This document shows positions 48,641 through 61,180 of a stretch of DNA of 64,000 bases, one piece after another. Each line of letters opens with the position of its first letter. The stretch's first letter is position 1. The position numbers and the translations under genes were made by a program. This DNA is from Symbiotaphrina buchneri (lineage: Eukaryota > Ascomycota > Symbiotaphrinales > Symbiotaphrinaceae): NCBI GenBank assembly GCA_001599915.1, contig BCIG01000019.1, forward strand, positions 434,001 through 498,000, written 5' to 3'. The notes beneath the pieces were generated by a model. It was given only the letters and a program-made list of their open reading frames with translations, did no database searches and was not told the DNA's origin.

Positions 48641-50430
48641 CGCGGAGCTCGTGAGTGTCGTCTTATCAGAGAAGTATTTGGTTGTTCGGGTCAGGTAGCG
48701 GTCGTACAAGGCCGTTTCGGTATTTGTCGGATCGGCTCGAGGATAAGAAGGAGTGGTGCTCGAACGATCTTCTGTAGAACGCAGTATAGCCTGCGGGAGA
48801 AGCAAGATTCGAAAGGTATCGATGGATTGAAATTCCGGTTCAAGAGCTCCTGCAGTACCTGCTGACCTCAAAGGAGCCTTGTTGGCTACGAGTGACGAGA
48901 GCGGGGAAGAAAGGATCTAGCGGACAAAGAAGGAGGACCGAAGCGATGTGGTCACTGCCGACTTCAGTACCAGCCAAACCTGTGGTGAAGTCGGTTGAGG
49001 AAGAGTGGCAGTGAAGCACACGGCGGATGGACGAAGGTGTGAGAATTAATTGCAAGGAAGCGCGCCAGAAGAAGCCGGTGCGGAGCCTCGACGGGTTCGT
49101 GCGCCGATCCTGCCTCGCCCGCTTAGACGCTGAGACAGAAGCGAGAGTGCAGCGAGCGGCACGGGGGGAACCAGGGGCAGGGGCTAGTACGAGACAGAGG
49201 GTAAGGTAGTAAAGAGTAAAGACTAACCCTTCCACTTCAGCAACGGCGAGGAGAGCGGTCCGATAAATGAGAACTAAGGTAGTGGAAGTAAAATGATAGG
49301 GCAAGGGAACAGCTGCCGGCGAAGAGGGGAGTAGTGAGGTTTATCAATGGGGTCGGTACTACCACATGGCTGAGGCTGGATGAGCGTGAAGGTTGATTTC
49401 TTTTGTATGTCACGGAGCACGGAGCAGGTGACTTTTGTACGTTCCATGCCCATTTTATTCTCGCCTACCTTAACTGGACTTGTACCTGTTAATTCGAACA
49501 ATTGTGAAATAGCCAAGGTGGAGTAAGCTGTGACAGTGACTGTGATGTCTGTTGCTGAAACCGAGGGGTTCTCAATAATTACCCCCTATGGCCGATGATT
49601 TTGAGACCACGTACATTGCCGTTGGAAAAGGAAAGTACTATCACGTAGCTGTTATGGTCCCCCTTCATCACTACAGGTAGATGTCAATAATCGTTCAACT
49701 GACGCTGGAGGGCCTCCCTGAAACGGTCAAATAATTTGCTTAACTGGAGCGTGTGTGCTTATCCTCCCGAGTAAGGTAAGGTAAAGTAGTAGTGCCCGCG
49801 CCGGGACCACCCTTTAATTCTATCTTTGGCAAACAGCGGCGAGCACGGAGCAAGGTCTCTGACCAATCGATCTAAGAGTGCTTAGTAGAAAGCACTGCTG
49901 GGAAAGCTGAGCCTGCAGACATTCCAGATTAGACGAATCTGTACTATCTCTATGCAAATAATGATAATAATCATCTGTTGCTTGAAATCAAGCTGCCCTA
50001 GGTAAGTTACCTAAATTTCTACTGAAAGCTGTCCATCTTACTTGACCGGATTCTGGACGACAGAAAGCTTGACCCCACATTAGCTCGCTAAGAAATTGTT
50101 TCGTAACGCCGTTGCGTTGGTCGATCCGCTAGCGGGATCTCGGTTAGACCACATCTGGTCCCGAGGGATCAATTGTCCATGTCGCCGGCGCAAACACCAA
50201 GGAGCAGAAACAGGACCACAAGCGCAAACACAAGCACAAGAAGGGTAGCCTTCATGACGCTGCACCTGATAGTCTCGACTGATCATAGGTGAAGTCTTCG
50301 AAGCTCCCTTCGACAAAGGTCACCCGCGATCTTGCCTCTCAACCCATGGATATGGTCCATCTCTACGAACAAGACTTCAGTGGCTCAAAGGGCTGATGAG
50401 GGGAAATCCATTGAATACACTCTCTCCTTG
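48641..50430. promoter_or_regulatory. Divergent promoter region of VTS1 and TFC4
   Basis: 1.8-kb spacer. It contains a GTAAGGTAAGGTAAAGTAGTAG motif cluster at about 49770-49792 and CTAGGTAAGTTACCTAAAT at about 49999-50017. Open frames (for example 48840-49304 minus and 50080-50316 minus) look like leader or chance. The VTS1 leader may be long. Confidence 0.5.
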
Positions 50431-53400
50431 ATGATCATGGAATCCTCAGAGAGTCCACTGGAATACTACTATCAGGATGTACACGGCTATCCAGACCAGG
50501 GCGCCCCTAATTCTTTTTCCTCCTACCTTCAAGAGGCCTTACCTCCCTTCACCGAGGTCGGTGCCCATGACCATGAATTTGAGGACGATTTCATAAGAAA
50601 TGCCCATATACTTCCGGGCCCTATTGTCCATGAAGGTTATATACCAAATGATGACATCGATGAAAATGACCAAGAAGGCCATGACGAGGCAGCTATCTAT
50701 GAACGGTTTGGGATCCGAGCTCCTCCCTCTAGCCGGACTGATCAGGCTGTCTCGGGTTATCCGAAGTCTGATAGCCGGGAGCACTCACTTGAAGAGGCCA
50801 GTTCCAGCGAATCATCATACGCTGAGGGCCCTACAGAAGTCCTAGCCGGTGACACGGATCATTCCAACTTCTCAGACTCGTATGCGTTTCTTCGATTGAA
50901 CTTAATCGCGACATAAACTAACATTACTGGCAGTGCTCAGGACGAGAGTGAAAATGATGACGAAGAACATTATATGCTTAGAGATGACGTGGATGACTTA
51001 CGGAACCGCTTCCGGCGAAAGAACTCCGAGGCAGACGGATCCGCTCGTGGAACTGGTCGGGGAAGAGGTAGAGGGCGGGGAAGGGGCAAAGGCAGGGGAT
51101 CGCTGCGCGGCGAGGGACAACGAGGGGGTCGGACCAAGGGCATGAAGTTGGGACCACGGAAACCAGCCGATCCGACTCCTGAGATCAAAGCTTTGCTTGC
51201 GCAAGCCAATGGCGCTTTCATCGAAGGCGATTACGACCGGGCGGCGGATATTGCAGATCGTATTCTGGAGAAGAATGACGAGATCTACGCCGCATATGCC
51301 CTGTTGTCAGAGATCAACTTCAACCAAGGAGAGAAGTACAAGAGCCTTGTCTTTCTGACCCTGGCGGCGCATTTAAGGCCCAAGGACTCCCAGCTGTGGG
51401 CGAAGTGTGCACGCCTGGCACTGGAACAAGCAGAGGAGCGGAAGGAAGAACGGTCCATCTACCTTAACCAAGCGATCTATTGCTATAATCAGGTGATCAG
51501 GGTGGACAACACAAACTTCGAGGTCAGGATGGAGAGAGCGGTCTTGTTTCGCGAGCTTGGACAATTCGGCAGGGCCGCGGGTGAATACGAAGTCATGCTC
51601 AAAGCCCTCCCACATGACATGAATCTGCTGCGTCAACTTGCCGAAGTATACATCGATAAAGGGGACATCGCGAAAGCCAAAAGCCATTATGAGGCTGCTA
51701 TCGCACATTATTCTTCTCTCGGCATCTCAGGTGATCAAGGTTTCACATGGTCTGATCTAAACATCTATATTGAGCTTTTCGGATACCTCGAACAATATCA
51801 TGAGGGTATCGCGCAACTGAAAGCTTTGTCGAGATGGCTTCTCGGGCGGGAAGATGAGAAGTACTGGGATGCTATCCAAGATGATGACCGAGAGTGGGAC
51901 GCAGATGATCATCCAAGGCGGATCCAGGTAGAGGGGTTTCGGGCAGGTGTGCATGATAGATCAGCTTATGGGGACGGCTTGCCCTTAGAGTTACGGCTCA
52001 AATTGAGCATCTATAGGCTAAGGCTGGGTAACGGCTACGTGGAAGAAGCTTTGGTATGTGAGACATACTCTGCAGAGTGAGGTTGTCACTGATAGTTACA
52101 GAACCATTTCAAGTGGCTGCAGCCGGGAAATGACGGACCTGGAGCCGTCCTTTACGACTACCCCGATCTTTTCCGGGAAGCTGCGGATGCTCTCCTCAAC
52201 GCAGAACTCCATCATGAAGCACTCCAATATCTCGAGCCTCTCCAACAAGTCGAAAACTATGCGGATGTGCCCTACTACCTTGCGCTGGGAAGATGTTACC
52301 GTGCGCTTGGCCTTAATGACGAGGCTGAGGAGTGTTATCAAACGATCATAGAAAACGACGAAGAAAACATAGAAGCACGTGTAGCTCTTGCGAAGATGTA
52401 TGAGGAGATGGGTCTTTCTGAGCAAGCCTTCACGTATGCCAATGAGGTGATGTTACTAGGGAAGAAGGACATCCAAAGGCGACGAAGAGGACAGGCTGAA
52501 CCGAGACCAGATGGACTCGTCCCTGCGCCACAATCTCAAAATCGGTCCATCACGAGCAAGCCTGCGCCGGAACGATCGAGAATTAGTGACAAGTCGCAAG
52601 AGGAAAACATGAAGGAAGCTCAGGCTCATTACCTGTATCAAAAGCTCTTGAGTTTCGAAGCGGCGATGCGTGAAGGAGATGACGTTGCAACGAATGAGTG
52701 GATGCAAGCAGCCAAACCCCTGCTAGACGACTTCAGGGCTCAGCGACCATTCTACCCTTGGACGAAAATGGTGAAATTCACTGGTTTTTCGAAAGAAGCT
52801 CGAGCAGAGGCACGAGCGGCGGCCCGGGATACAAGAGCCGGGAGGGCCATGTCGGAAATGGAAGCCATGGCCGACAGATTGCAGTCATCACTGGGTACGT
52901 GATCATTCGGCGTCTCATTTTCCAAGCTAATAACGCCACAGAGCAAGAAGAAAGAGATAGAGAGAAGCAGCACACCAGGGAGCAAGCTGTTCCAGAAGAA
53001 TTTCGTGGCATAAAGTTCAGCGCCTGGCTCGACACTTTCCTAGAATACGCGCTATTGCTCGCCAAACAAGATCAACGAGATGAAGCCTATGAGTACTGCA
53101 CGGCCGCTCGGGATGCCAATGTGTTCTATCATTCTCCGGATGCTCTCTTCCTGATACATATCTGCTGGCTAAGTCCGTTATCATTCCGCATATTTTCGAA
53201 GATCGTTGCTAACCAGATGCCCACAGCATGCGCCATCGTGGCCGATGATGACGAAACGCTCTGTAACGAAGGACGCTGGTTCATGCGAGAGTATCAGTTC
53301 ACAACAGATAGCTACCGTCTCTTTGCTGCTATCAATCGGGTCTGCCGAAGTAGTTCCGGATGGTATAACTCTGGCCCGGTGCAGAAGTTTGTGCTCCGTC

Positions 53401-54011
53401 AGGTCAAGGCGATGGACTTTGCTCTGGTTGATGAGGAGAGACGCGCCAAGTATTTCAGGGATCTGACTACCCTGCAGAACAGGAATTATGATGCGAAACG
53501 AGTCATGACGGAAGGCATGGATGTTGCTTTACTGATGCTTTACGGTCAGATCCTCTACTCCGGGACAAGCTATCCGCATGCGCTCAACTACTTTTTCCGC
53601 GCCTATGCTCTCGATCCTGATAATTCGATGATCAACTTTTCGCTTGCCATGGCTTACATTCATTACGCCCTAAAGCGTCAGTCCGAGAATCGCCATTACT
53701 ACATCATGCAAGGCTTCTCGTTTCTCTTTGTGTACTACGACCTGCGTCAAAAGTCTCCCTTTCTGTGGGACCGCCAAGAAGCAGACTTCAATATCGCAAG
53801 AGCTATGCATATGCTTGGGCTGGCACATCTGGCTGTGGAATATTACGAAAAATGCTTGGCTACGAGTGAGAAGATGGAGGCTGAAGGTGTCGCCAGTAGG
53901 GATGGGAAGGATTTTGCGCGGGAAGCAGCTTTGCAGCTCCAGAGTATTTATGCGATCAATGGGCAATGGGAGAAGGCGGCAGAGCTCACAGAAAATTATC
54001 TGTGTTATTGA
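50431..54011 (+). CDS. TFC4: Transcription factor TFIIIC subunit tau131/Tfc4 (Sfc4), TPR protein, about 1125 aa
   Basis: Exons 50431..50879, 50934..52053, 52102..52894, 52942..53172 and 53227..54011; introns are 54, 48, 47 and 54 nt. The N-terminus is acidic. An RG-rich stretch (GTGRGRGRGRGRGKGRGSLR, about 185-205) precedes TPR arrays: AAYALLSEINFNQGEKYKSL, LWAKCARLALEQAEERKEER, YLALGRCYRALGLNDEAEEC, and a C-terminal block (GSGTSYPHALNYFFRAYALD-like). By family knowledge, this subunit of TFIIIC bridges the promoter-bound factor to TFIIIB for RNA polymerase III transcription. The fourth intron uses the rare donor GTCCGT and is exactly 54 nt with no stop; removing it gives ICWLTCAIVADDDETLCNEG, closer to the family. 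The start could also be the ATG at 50437 or 50332. Confidence 0.88.
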
Positions 54012-54560
54012 AGTCATGAACAATCGGAAAGCCAATGGGGTTACACGCCATGGCTATAACTGAGTTAATGAGGTACCCCTACACAATCAAAGGTCACCTT
54101 CTATGACTATGAGTGGTGATCTATTCGATGTTGTCTTGGAACAAATCCACACCGGAATGAATGTCATTGATGTCGCGGTATAGTTGAGACCCCTATTTCC
54201 TCTCCGCACGTGCCTCCGGAATGACGCGTCATCTGATTGGTTGGTTTGCGGAGCTGGCCGAAGTGAATCTGTCATCTTCGGCCTGACGTACTTTTAAGTA
54301 CCGACCTAAGCAGCGTAGAAGCGCTCCTCCTCCGCTTTAAGAGTATCTTGAGCTCCAGCTACCGACCCTCCACTTGCCAACCTGCGACATTCTATCTCTT
54401 GTTGCGATGATTGCTTCCTCAGCCCGCGTCTTCCTTGGCCTAGTCGCAAAGTGAGTCACACAAGACAAAGCTTCGCGCTCTGTATACATGTCTCCCCGCT
54501 TGTAACTCCTTTACCTCCGGACGTCAGCCCGTCTGGCCACCGTTCATCGACAGCTCGAAG
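54012..54560 (+). promoter_or_regulatory. HRD1 promoter and leader with an upstream ORF
   Basis: At 54407..54454 a short upstream ORF ([15 protein letters not shown], stop) precedes the main start. Its stop overlaps a strong donor (GTGAGT at 54452), and a good acceptor (GACGTCAG at about 54528) follows, so the leader may contain an intron. Splicing there would not put the upstream ATG in frame with HRD1. Confidence 0.45.
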
Positions 54561-57318
54561 ATGCGTTTCGCGGCGTACGCTGGGGTAAGTGTCAAGGGCA
54601 GATCTTTTCTCATGGTCGTTACGCTGGTAACTAATTCCCTCCAGGTCTCTTCGGCCCTTGCTGCCGGCGTCATCGTCCGCGCATTCCATGAAAGAGCCAA
54701 CTTCTACCCCGCTGCTGTTTATCTATCTCAGAGCAATGCCTGCCTCATGGTGCGTCCCAATTTTCCATGGTGTTGAATGGAGGATTGACTAAATGTAGAT
54801 TCTAACGAACCTCGTGTTGTTATGCGTCGGGTCTTTCATGGTTGGCCTCCAGCGGATCTTCTATGGCCCTCTACGACCGATAGAGGTCGAACAGCTTTAC
54901 GAGAAGTCATGGTTCGCCATTACGGAGACTTGCCTAGCAATGACAATATTCCGAGAGGAAGTTGGAGGCTGGTTCTTGGTGATGTTTGTCAGTCTGTTGG
55001 CTGGCAAGGTCTGGGGCTGGATTGGAGAGGGACGGGTAGAGATACTGGAACAACAACCGCCAGCGAATCCACGCCTGTTCCACGCGCGGTTATCATTCTC
55101 GCTCTTCCTCTCCTTGGCTTTCGACTTCTGCATGCTGGACTATTGCGTCAATACGGTCTTACAAATGGCTCGTCCGAATATGATGGTCATGTTCGCATTC
55201 GAATTTGCGGTCCTTTTTCTGTCGTCCATATCGACAGCTTTTCGATACGCCATTTCTCTCAGAGAAGCAGCAGTAGTTCGAAAGCAAACTCAAGCCATGA
55301 TCGAACAGAGAAGGGCTGAATTACGGGAGCGACGGGCGCAAGCCCAGCGCCAGGCGGCGGCGGGAGCTGAAGGTTCTGGTGACTTCGAGAACGTAGCTGC
55401 CGACCTCCCCGACGAGGAAACGGTGGACGAGACAGATATTGACGTGCCCGGATGGGAAGAGAAAGGCCGATGGATATTCTATTTGGAGCTTGCCACCGAC
55501 TTCCTGAAACTGGCAGTCTACTTGTCCTTCTTTGTCATTCTTCTCACATTCTATGGACTTCCAATCCATATAATGCGAGACGTTTTCCTAACGTTACGAT
55601 CCTTCATGAAGCGCATTGCCGACTTCACTCGATATCGAAATGCAACCAAGGATATGAACGAGCGATACCCTGACGCGACCGCGGAGGAAGTTGGGCGTGA
55701 GGAGGTGTGCATAATATGCCGTGAGGAAATGAGACCATGGCAGCAGCCCGGAGAAGGAGCTCCTGGGAACCAAGCTCTAGGTCAGAGACCCCAAACTACG
55801 AGTGACCAAAGGTGGCGACCGAAGCGGTTACCCTGTGGACATATACTACATTTTGGATGTTTACGAAGCTGGCTTGAACGGCAGCAGGTGTGTCCAACAT
55901 GTCGGCGGCCGGTGTTGGTCCCGGGAAGGACAGCATCTGGCCAAGCTAATCAGCCTGGCGGCAATGGTTTGAATCAGCCTCAGCTTCCGCCAGGAGCAAA
56001 TGGTCAGAATGGACAAGCTGCTCGCATCCAACAGCGGGGGCGAGTCTTCAACCTCGGACCGTTCCGGCTTGGATGGACTGTTGGACCTGTGCCAAATATA
56101 CAAGAACTAGAACGAAGGCTGCAGAACATGCAGCAACCAAATCCTTCGGATCAGGCCGGTGTAGGGGTTGGTCTTGCGTTCGGACGCCCTCCGCCGCAGA
56201 CGGCGCATGTTCAAGGCACCCAACAGGGCGTTCAGACTACAGGGAACAACCGGGGCAGCATGGACGAGCAACTTCTTGAGATTGAGAACCAGATCATGCA
56301 GCAGATCGGGCAACTGCGACTGGCTTCCGAGCAGTTGCATCACGTTCGCCTTCTCCGAGCGGAGCTGGAACGGCTACGGATCAATTCCATGGCTGCTTCG
56401 GCTGGGTTAGCTCCAGCCACTGGACAGACAGAGTTTCTCCCGCCAGGACAGCAACCCCTTCCTTCTTTCAACCCTCAACAGCAAGCCCGGTCACAACTTT
56501 CGGTGCACCGCTCCAATGCTCAATCGCCGGCCATGAGTGCTGGAGATTCTAATCTCCCTCCAGGAGTCACGTTGCCCCCTGGTTGGACGTTGCTCCCTCT
56601 TCAGCGGGACCCTCTGGAACAGCGAAACCATGGACCAGCTGGAAACATGACAGTGGTTCGCACTCCAGGGAATCTTTCTGTTCCTGAGCCTTTCAGGAGG
56701 CCAGCAAGTACTCCAACCACTAGTTCTGCACTTGCGAACGGCAACGGAGCTGCGATGTCTGTGCCGACATTTACTGTACCGTTGCATCTCTCTGGAGCAG
56801 CTCCAGCTCCTGTTGGTATCACAGCTGCTGTTAATGGGCAGCCATCGACCCAAGGTACGGTTGTCCAAACATCTCAAGGCCCTGCGGGGAATCTACGAAA
56901 TGTCCCAGGTGCCGTGCCGTCAACCTCTGCTGTTCATGGTACTCAACCAAATACTGTTACAGGCTCTTCTGCCTCGCCGAATCCGACACCAACAACGCTT
57001 GAACACACTACAACAGGTGAGCAGGCTGCTCCGTCACTCCACCATCCAACAGAGTCCACGGCGAGCATTCCAAGTTGGGGATCTTCGAGCCCTGCTAGCC
57101 CTGCAACAAACGTGCCAACGCAAGCTTCCGAGCGGACGGACACAGTCTCCACTGGGCCGGCAGCTGCGGGTGCTTTGCCAGCAGATACTGGAGAGTCTAC
57201 AGCCAGCACCAGTGCCAACACGCCATCAACTGTCGATGGTGAAGGAGAGAAAACGGACAAAGGAAAGGGAAAAGCCAAGGCAGCGACAGTCGAGGATTTC
57301 GTCGAGGATGTCGATTAG
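54561..57318 (+). CDS. HRD1: ER membrane E3 ubiquitin ligase Hrd1 (synoviolin), about 882 aa
   Basis: Exons 54561..54584, 54645..54749 and 54799..57318; introns are 60 and 49 nt. The start [20 protein letters not shown] and following [20 protein letters not shown] match Hrd1 N-termini. Several transmembrane segments fill residues 1-290. A RING-H2 finger lies at about 346-410 (VCIICREEM...[27 protein letters not shown]). Between its first and second cysteine pairs it has a long insertion typical of fungal Hrd1. The C-terminal half is disordered (P, Q, S, T, N). By family knowledge, it is the ubiquitin ligase and retrotranslocation channel for ER-associated degradation, working with Hrd3, Der1, Cue1 and Ubc7. 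Confidence 0.95.
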
Positions 57319-58256
57319 CGAAGCCGACTCTGAGCCTGGGGGACATGCCACTGAGCACAATATCTTTACCTTTGTCAGTTGTTCTTTGCTTACTTCTGAA
57401 AATTGATGGAGTTATTGGCATGGCATCGGCGTTGTTCCGCACCTATTGCAGTGCCACTTTGCATTTCTTACTTTGCCAAAAGGTACATTGTAAGATATCC
57501 ACTATCCGCAATCTGTGTGAAGAGAGCGAAAATATCTACTTGATGAAACCCAGTGACGCAAAACGTTTCTCTCGTGGTACCACATATGACTATACAGGTG
57601 AGCCTTGCAAGTGCTAGACTTGGATGCTCTTGCATTGAGAGTAATCCAACAGTGCATGTGTTTTGCTCGGTCGTACACAACTTGGTAGATGTCCAATGAG
57701 CAGTTCACAACCTTACCCCACGGTGGAATCACATGCACAACCGCAAGGATACCTGCCCGTTTCAGCAAACACCGCAGGGCCGAAGAAGAGCTCCCTCCAG
57801 TGAAAAGGGGCCCGCACACATAGGATCGTTACATTCTGGCAGTGGCAATCGGATGGGATCCAAATGCATTGCAGCAACTTCGGATCGGCAAGAATGGCCA
57901 GCAGCGGTTGGAAGCCGTGCAAGCTTGCCGTTTGAACCAGAGGCGCGCTTCGACCAGTCAGCATCACGAACAGCCCTGCCACTCCAAGGCGCCTAATGCA
58001 CGACGCCCGCCCGCGCTGCGGCAGCGAGCCGTTCAGGCCATCACGAAGGTCTCGCTCGCGGGCCGCAGTGCCCGATTGCTTGCTTGCATCCCGCTATGAG
58101 GGTAAGAGCGTGTTGATAAGGGCTCGCTCTTATGTCCAGTGGCCGCCTTCGTCCTTTGTATTGTTTTGCTTCCTATGCCATTGTTACCGCATGTTTGCTA
58201 AGCTACGCTGTTCGGCCCGGAGCCAAGCATTTGCTTTCTAATTTCCTCGTATCGGC
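57319..58256. other. Spacer between HRD1 and the unknown plus-strand gene
   Basis: Contains the HRD1 3' UTR and a promoter. Open frames on both strands at about 57713-58099 are not protein-like. No motif cluster is seen. Confidence 0.5.
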
Positions 58257-59573
58257 ATGTCTGGACTTGAAGTCAGAGCTGTTATTTCCTCAATCGTTTC
58301 GGCGTTTGCAAATGGGGTTGATGTTCTGCGAAAGATCGGGAAGAAGAGGCCAAGGAGAAACAAGCCACGCGAATACCATCCCGAAGAACGTGCTCTTTCC
58401 CATTCGTTAAGAAGAGGGCGGAGTGAGGTCAAAGGCCGGTATGAGCGGGACTACGAGCGGCTGGGGGATCGGTTCGCTACTGGCGACGGTATGTTCATCT
58501 CAGAGGCACTGGTCGTCCTACAAAGGATCCATCTGATATAAATCATAGTCATTGCTCAGGCTTCTCTTGCCGGGATTCTCATCAGGCTCAACTCTGGCCT
58601 GGTGAACATCATTTCGGCCTTCTTGTCCAAAGACGATGCGAGGTCTCCTCCGGAACTGGACTATCGCTCGCTCACCTATCTCTCGGACAGATCCAGGATT
58701 GAAGTGGTCAACGCACTGGGAGAGCTCTACGAGCGGCTTAGTCCATCATGTCTTCTGCTAGAAAGCCCAAATATGAGGCAAAGGCAACGGCATGAAGGCC
58801 AGAAATCTCGTGGCAGAGTCCTACCCAGCAAGACACAGCAGGTGACGAGCAACACGGAGGCTAAACGGCGACGAAGCAGCGGAGAGGTCAAATGCTCTGC
58901 ATTGGAAAAGGCAAAAGCCAGGGGCGGTTGGGTCAAGACCAGGAGCAGGAATGCTTCGGACTCGACCTTGACATATATCCTTCCCTCTAAGGCCTACTCG
59001 TCCACTACAAAACTTCCTAGCCCGCAACCGCTCCGTGCAACAAGAGACCCCAGGAGAGGTGCATCTACCACGACTCTAGTTTCCTCGCCCCTCAAGTCAA
59101 GCAGGACCACATCTTCTCCATCAAGAACAATGTCGCCTCCAGCGGATGCTAGACTCAGCGCCACCCTTTCAGCACCCTTTACACCCGTCCTCCCCCACCC
59201 AACAACCCCGGCTCCGCTCTCGCCGCCGCCGCGATACAGCAGCACCGCCCCGCCGCTCCCACCAAAAGAACCTCTCAGCGCTGCTTCTCCAAACGTCCTC
59301 CGCACACCCATCCGCCGCCGGAGGGACGAGAAGCTCACGCCTTCGTTCATGTCCTTCGCCTCGGACAGCACCAAGCTGGGCGAAATCCCTGAGCACAAAT
59401 GGGCCACGCCCGAGTACTTCCGAAGGATGGAAGAAGCGAATCGCTCGGCGTATTTGTTGGGCGCTGGTATGGGAATGACCGTGCCTGTGCAGCAGAAGCA
59501 AAGGGGGAAGGGAAGGCTTTGGAGGCTTTTTGGGAAGAGGGACAACGCCGGAGAGGGGCAGCAGGTTGGATAG
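58257..59573 (+). CDS. Unknown fungal protein, 2 exons (about 418 aa)
   Basis: Exons 58257..58488 and 58549..59573; the 60-nt intron has donor GTATGT and acceptor ATCATAG. The product begins MSGLEVRAVISSIVSAFANG, followed by a basic stretch (GKKRPRRNKPREYHPEERA). A helical region is restored by splicing (DRFATGDVIAQASLAGILIR, LNSGLVNIISAFLSKDD), then comes a long disordered S/P/R-rich region. The conserved-looking C-terminus contains EHKWATPEYFRRMEEANRSA, LLGAGMGMTVPVQ and GRLWRLFGKR. The N-terminus loosely recalls the small helical domains found at the start of some fungal signalling proteins, but I cannot assign a family. No membrane segment or catalytic motif is evident. Confidence 0.7.
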
Positions 59574-59854
59574 GAGACGCTGATTTGTGCCAGCTTCCTC
59601 CGTTGCTTTGTTGATGCGGGACAATCCGTCTGTGATGCAATTGCCCCTTCTATCTTTTTCATGAATGTTTTTGTGCCGTATTTCAGCGAGCGTGGTGTTA
59701 TATGGACCGAATGACTTTTATTCACAACAAATTGATCCTGTCTAGCCTAACACCATGCTCTGACATATGCATGCAGTAACGCCTTTTTATCCAAGTTCGT
59801 GTAGAAGACATACCAAAAATCATACCTCTGTCCCTAAGGACCACTTGAGACCTC

Positions 59855-60688
59855 TCATAACTTCGCTCTGGCCTCTGTCTTCAACCCCTTCACCTCCACC
59901 GCCAGTCCTCCCTTCCCTTCCTCCAACAGCACCTCCTGCGTATCCTCCTCCGGCACACCATTCATATGCTGCACCACCACAAAACTGACTTCCTCCCTAC
60001 CCAACACCACCATCGGCGCATGCCACGTGCCAGCCGCATACGTAACCGCCTGATCGCCCCTGGCCAGGAACGCGCGCACTCTACTCAAATCCGGGGGCGG
60101 CGCCCAACCGCGCGGCCAACTTTGCGAGACCTCCCGCGGCAATTCTGGAAGCATCGGCGCCACGATGACGAGGTACGCTGTGTCGTTGGCCGCAGCGTCG
60201 GGCGCTAGGCCTAGTGGCAGGAAGGTTTGTGAGGTGAAGGGGTGCCGCTCGAGGATCTTGATGTCGAAGAACCCGTGCGAAGTGCCTGGCCCCGGAGATT
60301 CCAGCCCCAGCGCGCCAGAAGCCTTGCCGTAGGGCCGTACGCCTAGGTTGGCCTCTTTTGCCCCCGCTCCTGCGCCTGCTGTTGCTGCTTTTGTTGAGGT
60401 GTTGGAGTTGCCGCCAGCGGCGCCCGCGCCACGCAGGGCTCGCGGCGAGCAGACGAAGAGGTTGGCGACGGGCTTGCCGGGCTGCCCCGACGGAGATGAG
60501 GCGTAGCTGTTGGTCAGCAGCGTGATGTCGGCGTAGCGCAGCGCGCTGCCCTGGTTGGCGCTCAGTGCGAGGGAGGGGTTGCGCGGGTTTTCGACGCAGG
60601 TGCTGAAGGGGGCGAAGGCGGCTGGCGTGAGTGGGTGGAGCGGCAGGATGGTCGGCGTGGGAGCTGGGAAGGGGATTGATGGCGGCAT
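59855..60688 (-). CDS. DAL3: Ureidoglycolate lyase (allantoin degradation), 277 aa
   Basis: A single exon. The family features are present: LHPLTPAAFAPFSTCVENP at the N-terminus, the FFDIKILERHPFTSQTFLPL segment with the His, and the cupin-like core AVTYAAGTWHAPMVVLGREE followed by FVVVQHMNGVPEEDTQEV. By family knowledge, it splits ureidoglycolate to glyoxylate and urea, the last step in using allantoin as a nitrogen source. An Ala/Gly/Thr-rich insertion (about 89-115) is a low-complexity spacer. The gene is convergent with the unknown gene on its left and runs in the same direction as the DUF3431 gene. No other purine-catabolism gene is adjacent. Confidence 0.9.
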   Translation of the reverse strand: MPPSIPFPAPTPTILPLHPLTPAAFAPFSTCVENPRNPSLALSANQGSALRYADITLLTNSYASSPSGQPGKPVANLFVCSPRALRGAGAAGGNSNTSTKAATAGAGAGAKEANLGVRPYGKASGALGLESPGPGTSHGFFDIKILERHPFTSQTFLPLGLAPDAAANDTAYLVIVAPMLPELPREVSQSWPRGWAPPPDLSRVRAFLARGDQAVTYAAGTWHAPMVVLGREEVSFVVVQHMNGVPEEDTQEVLLEEGKGGLAVEVKGLKTEARAKL

Positions 60689-61180
60689 TATGAGAGGGAT
60701 TGAGAATGTTGGTGGAGTGGTAGGGATTCAATTGAGAGGATGTGCAGAGATGGTATGGAGTAGAAGGGAGGAGTTGGGGGTCGCGGTGACGGCGGGGCAG
60801 CTAAGCTATCTATCTAATCGATAAGCTCTGCCCCCACGGCCAGGACCTCATGCAGACCAGGGGACGAGGTTGTTGATTAAGTAGATTTGATCGATCGGAT
60901 CCTACATCCCCGCCTAACAAAATGCACACGATATGCCGTCTCAAAAGTACGGCTTTGCCCTTTTATATAATTCCCACCAGAAGGAACGCCGAATGCCGCA
61001 GATCAAAACTCCGAGAACAAATGGGGGAATGTGAATGAAAAGCCGAAAGATGAATGGCGGGCCAAGATGAAAAGACTGCAGACGCTGGTTATCTCCAAAG
61101 ACTCCTCTCTTCCGAAAGTTGCTCAGACGAGGCCACAACCTCAGCAGTATCACGACCCTGCATCAAAGCAGCAAACCCTC
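60689..61180. promoter_or_regulatory. Ureidoglycolate lyase promoter and DUF3431 3' region
   Basis: This spacer lies between two minus-strand genes. It contains GATCGATCGGATC and AATCGATAAG stretches (about 60815-60905); with GATA on either strand these could serve nitrogen regulation by GATA factors, but this is only suggestive. No gene is seen. Confidence 0.4.

Noticed and set aside
56491-57278. Antisense and shifted open frames over the HRD1 C-terminal half
   Set aside because: Low-complexity coding DNA leaves several frames open; none has independent support.
57713-58099. Overlapping open frames between HRD1 and the next gene
   Set aside because: Opposite-strand frames of similar length without conserved features; probably leader or spacer.
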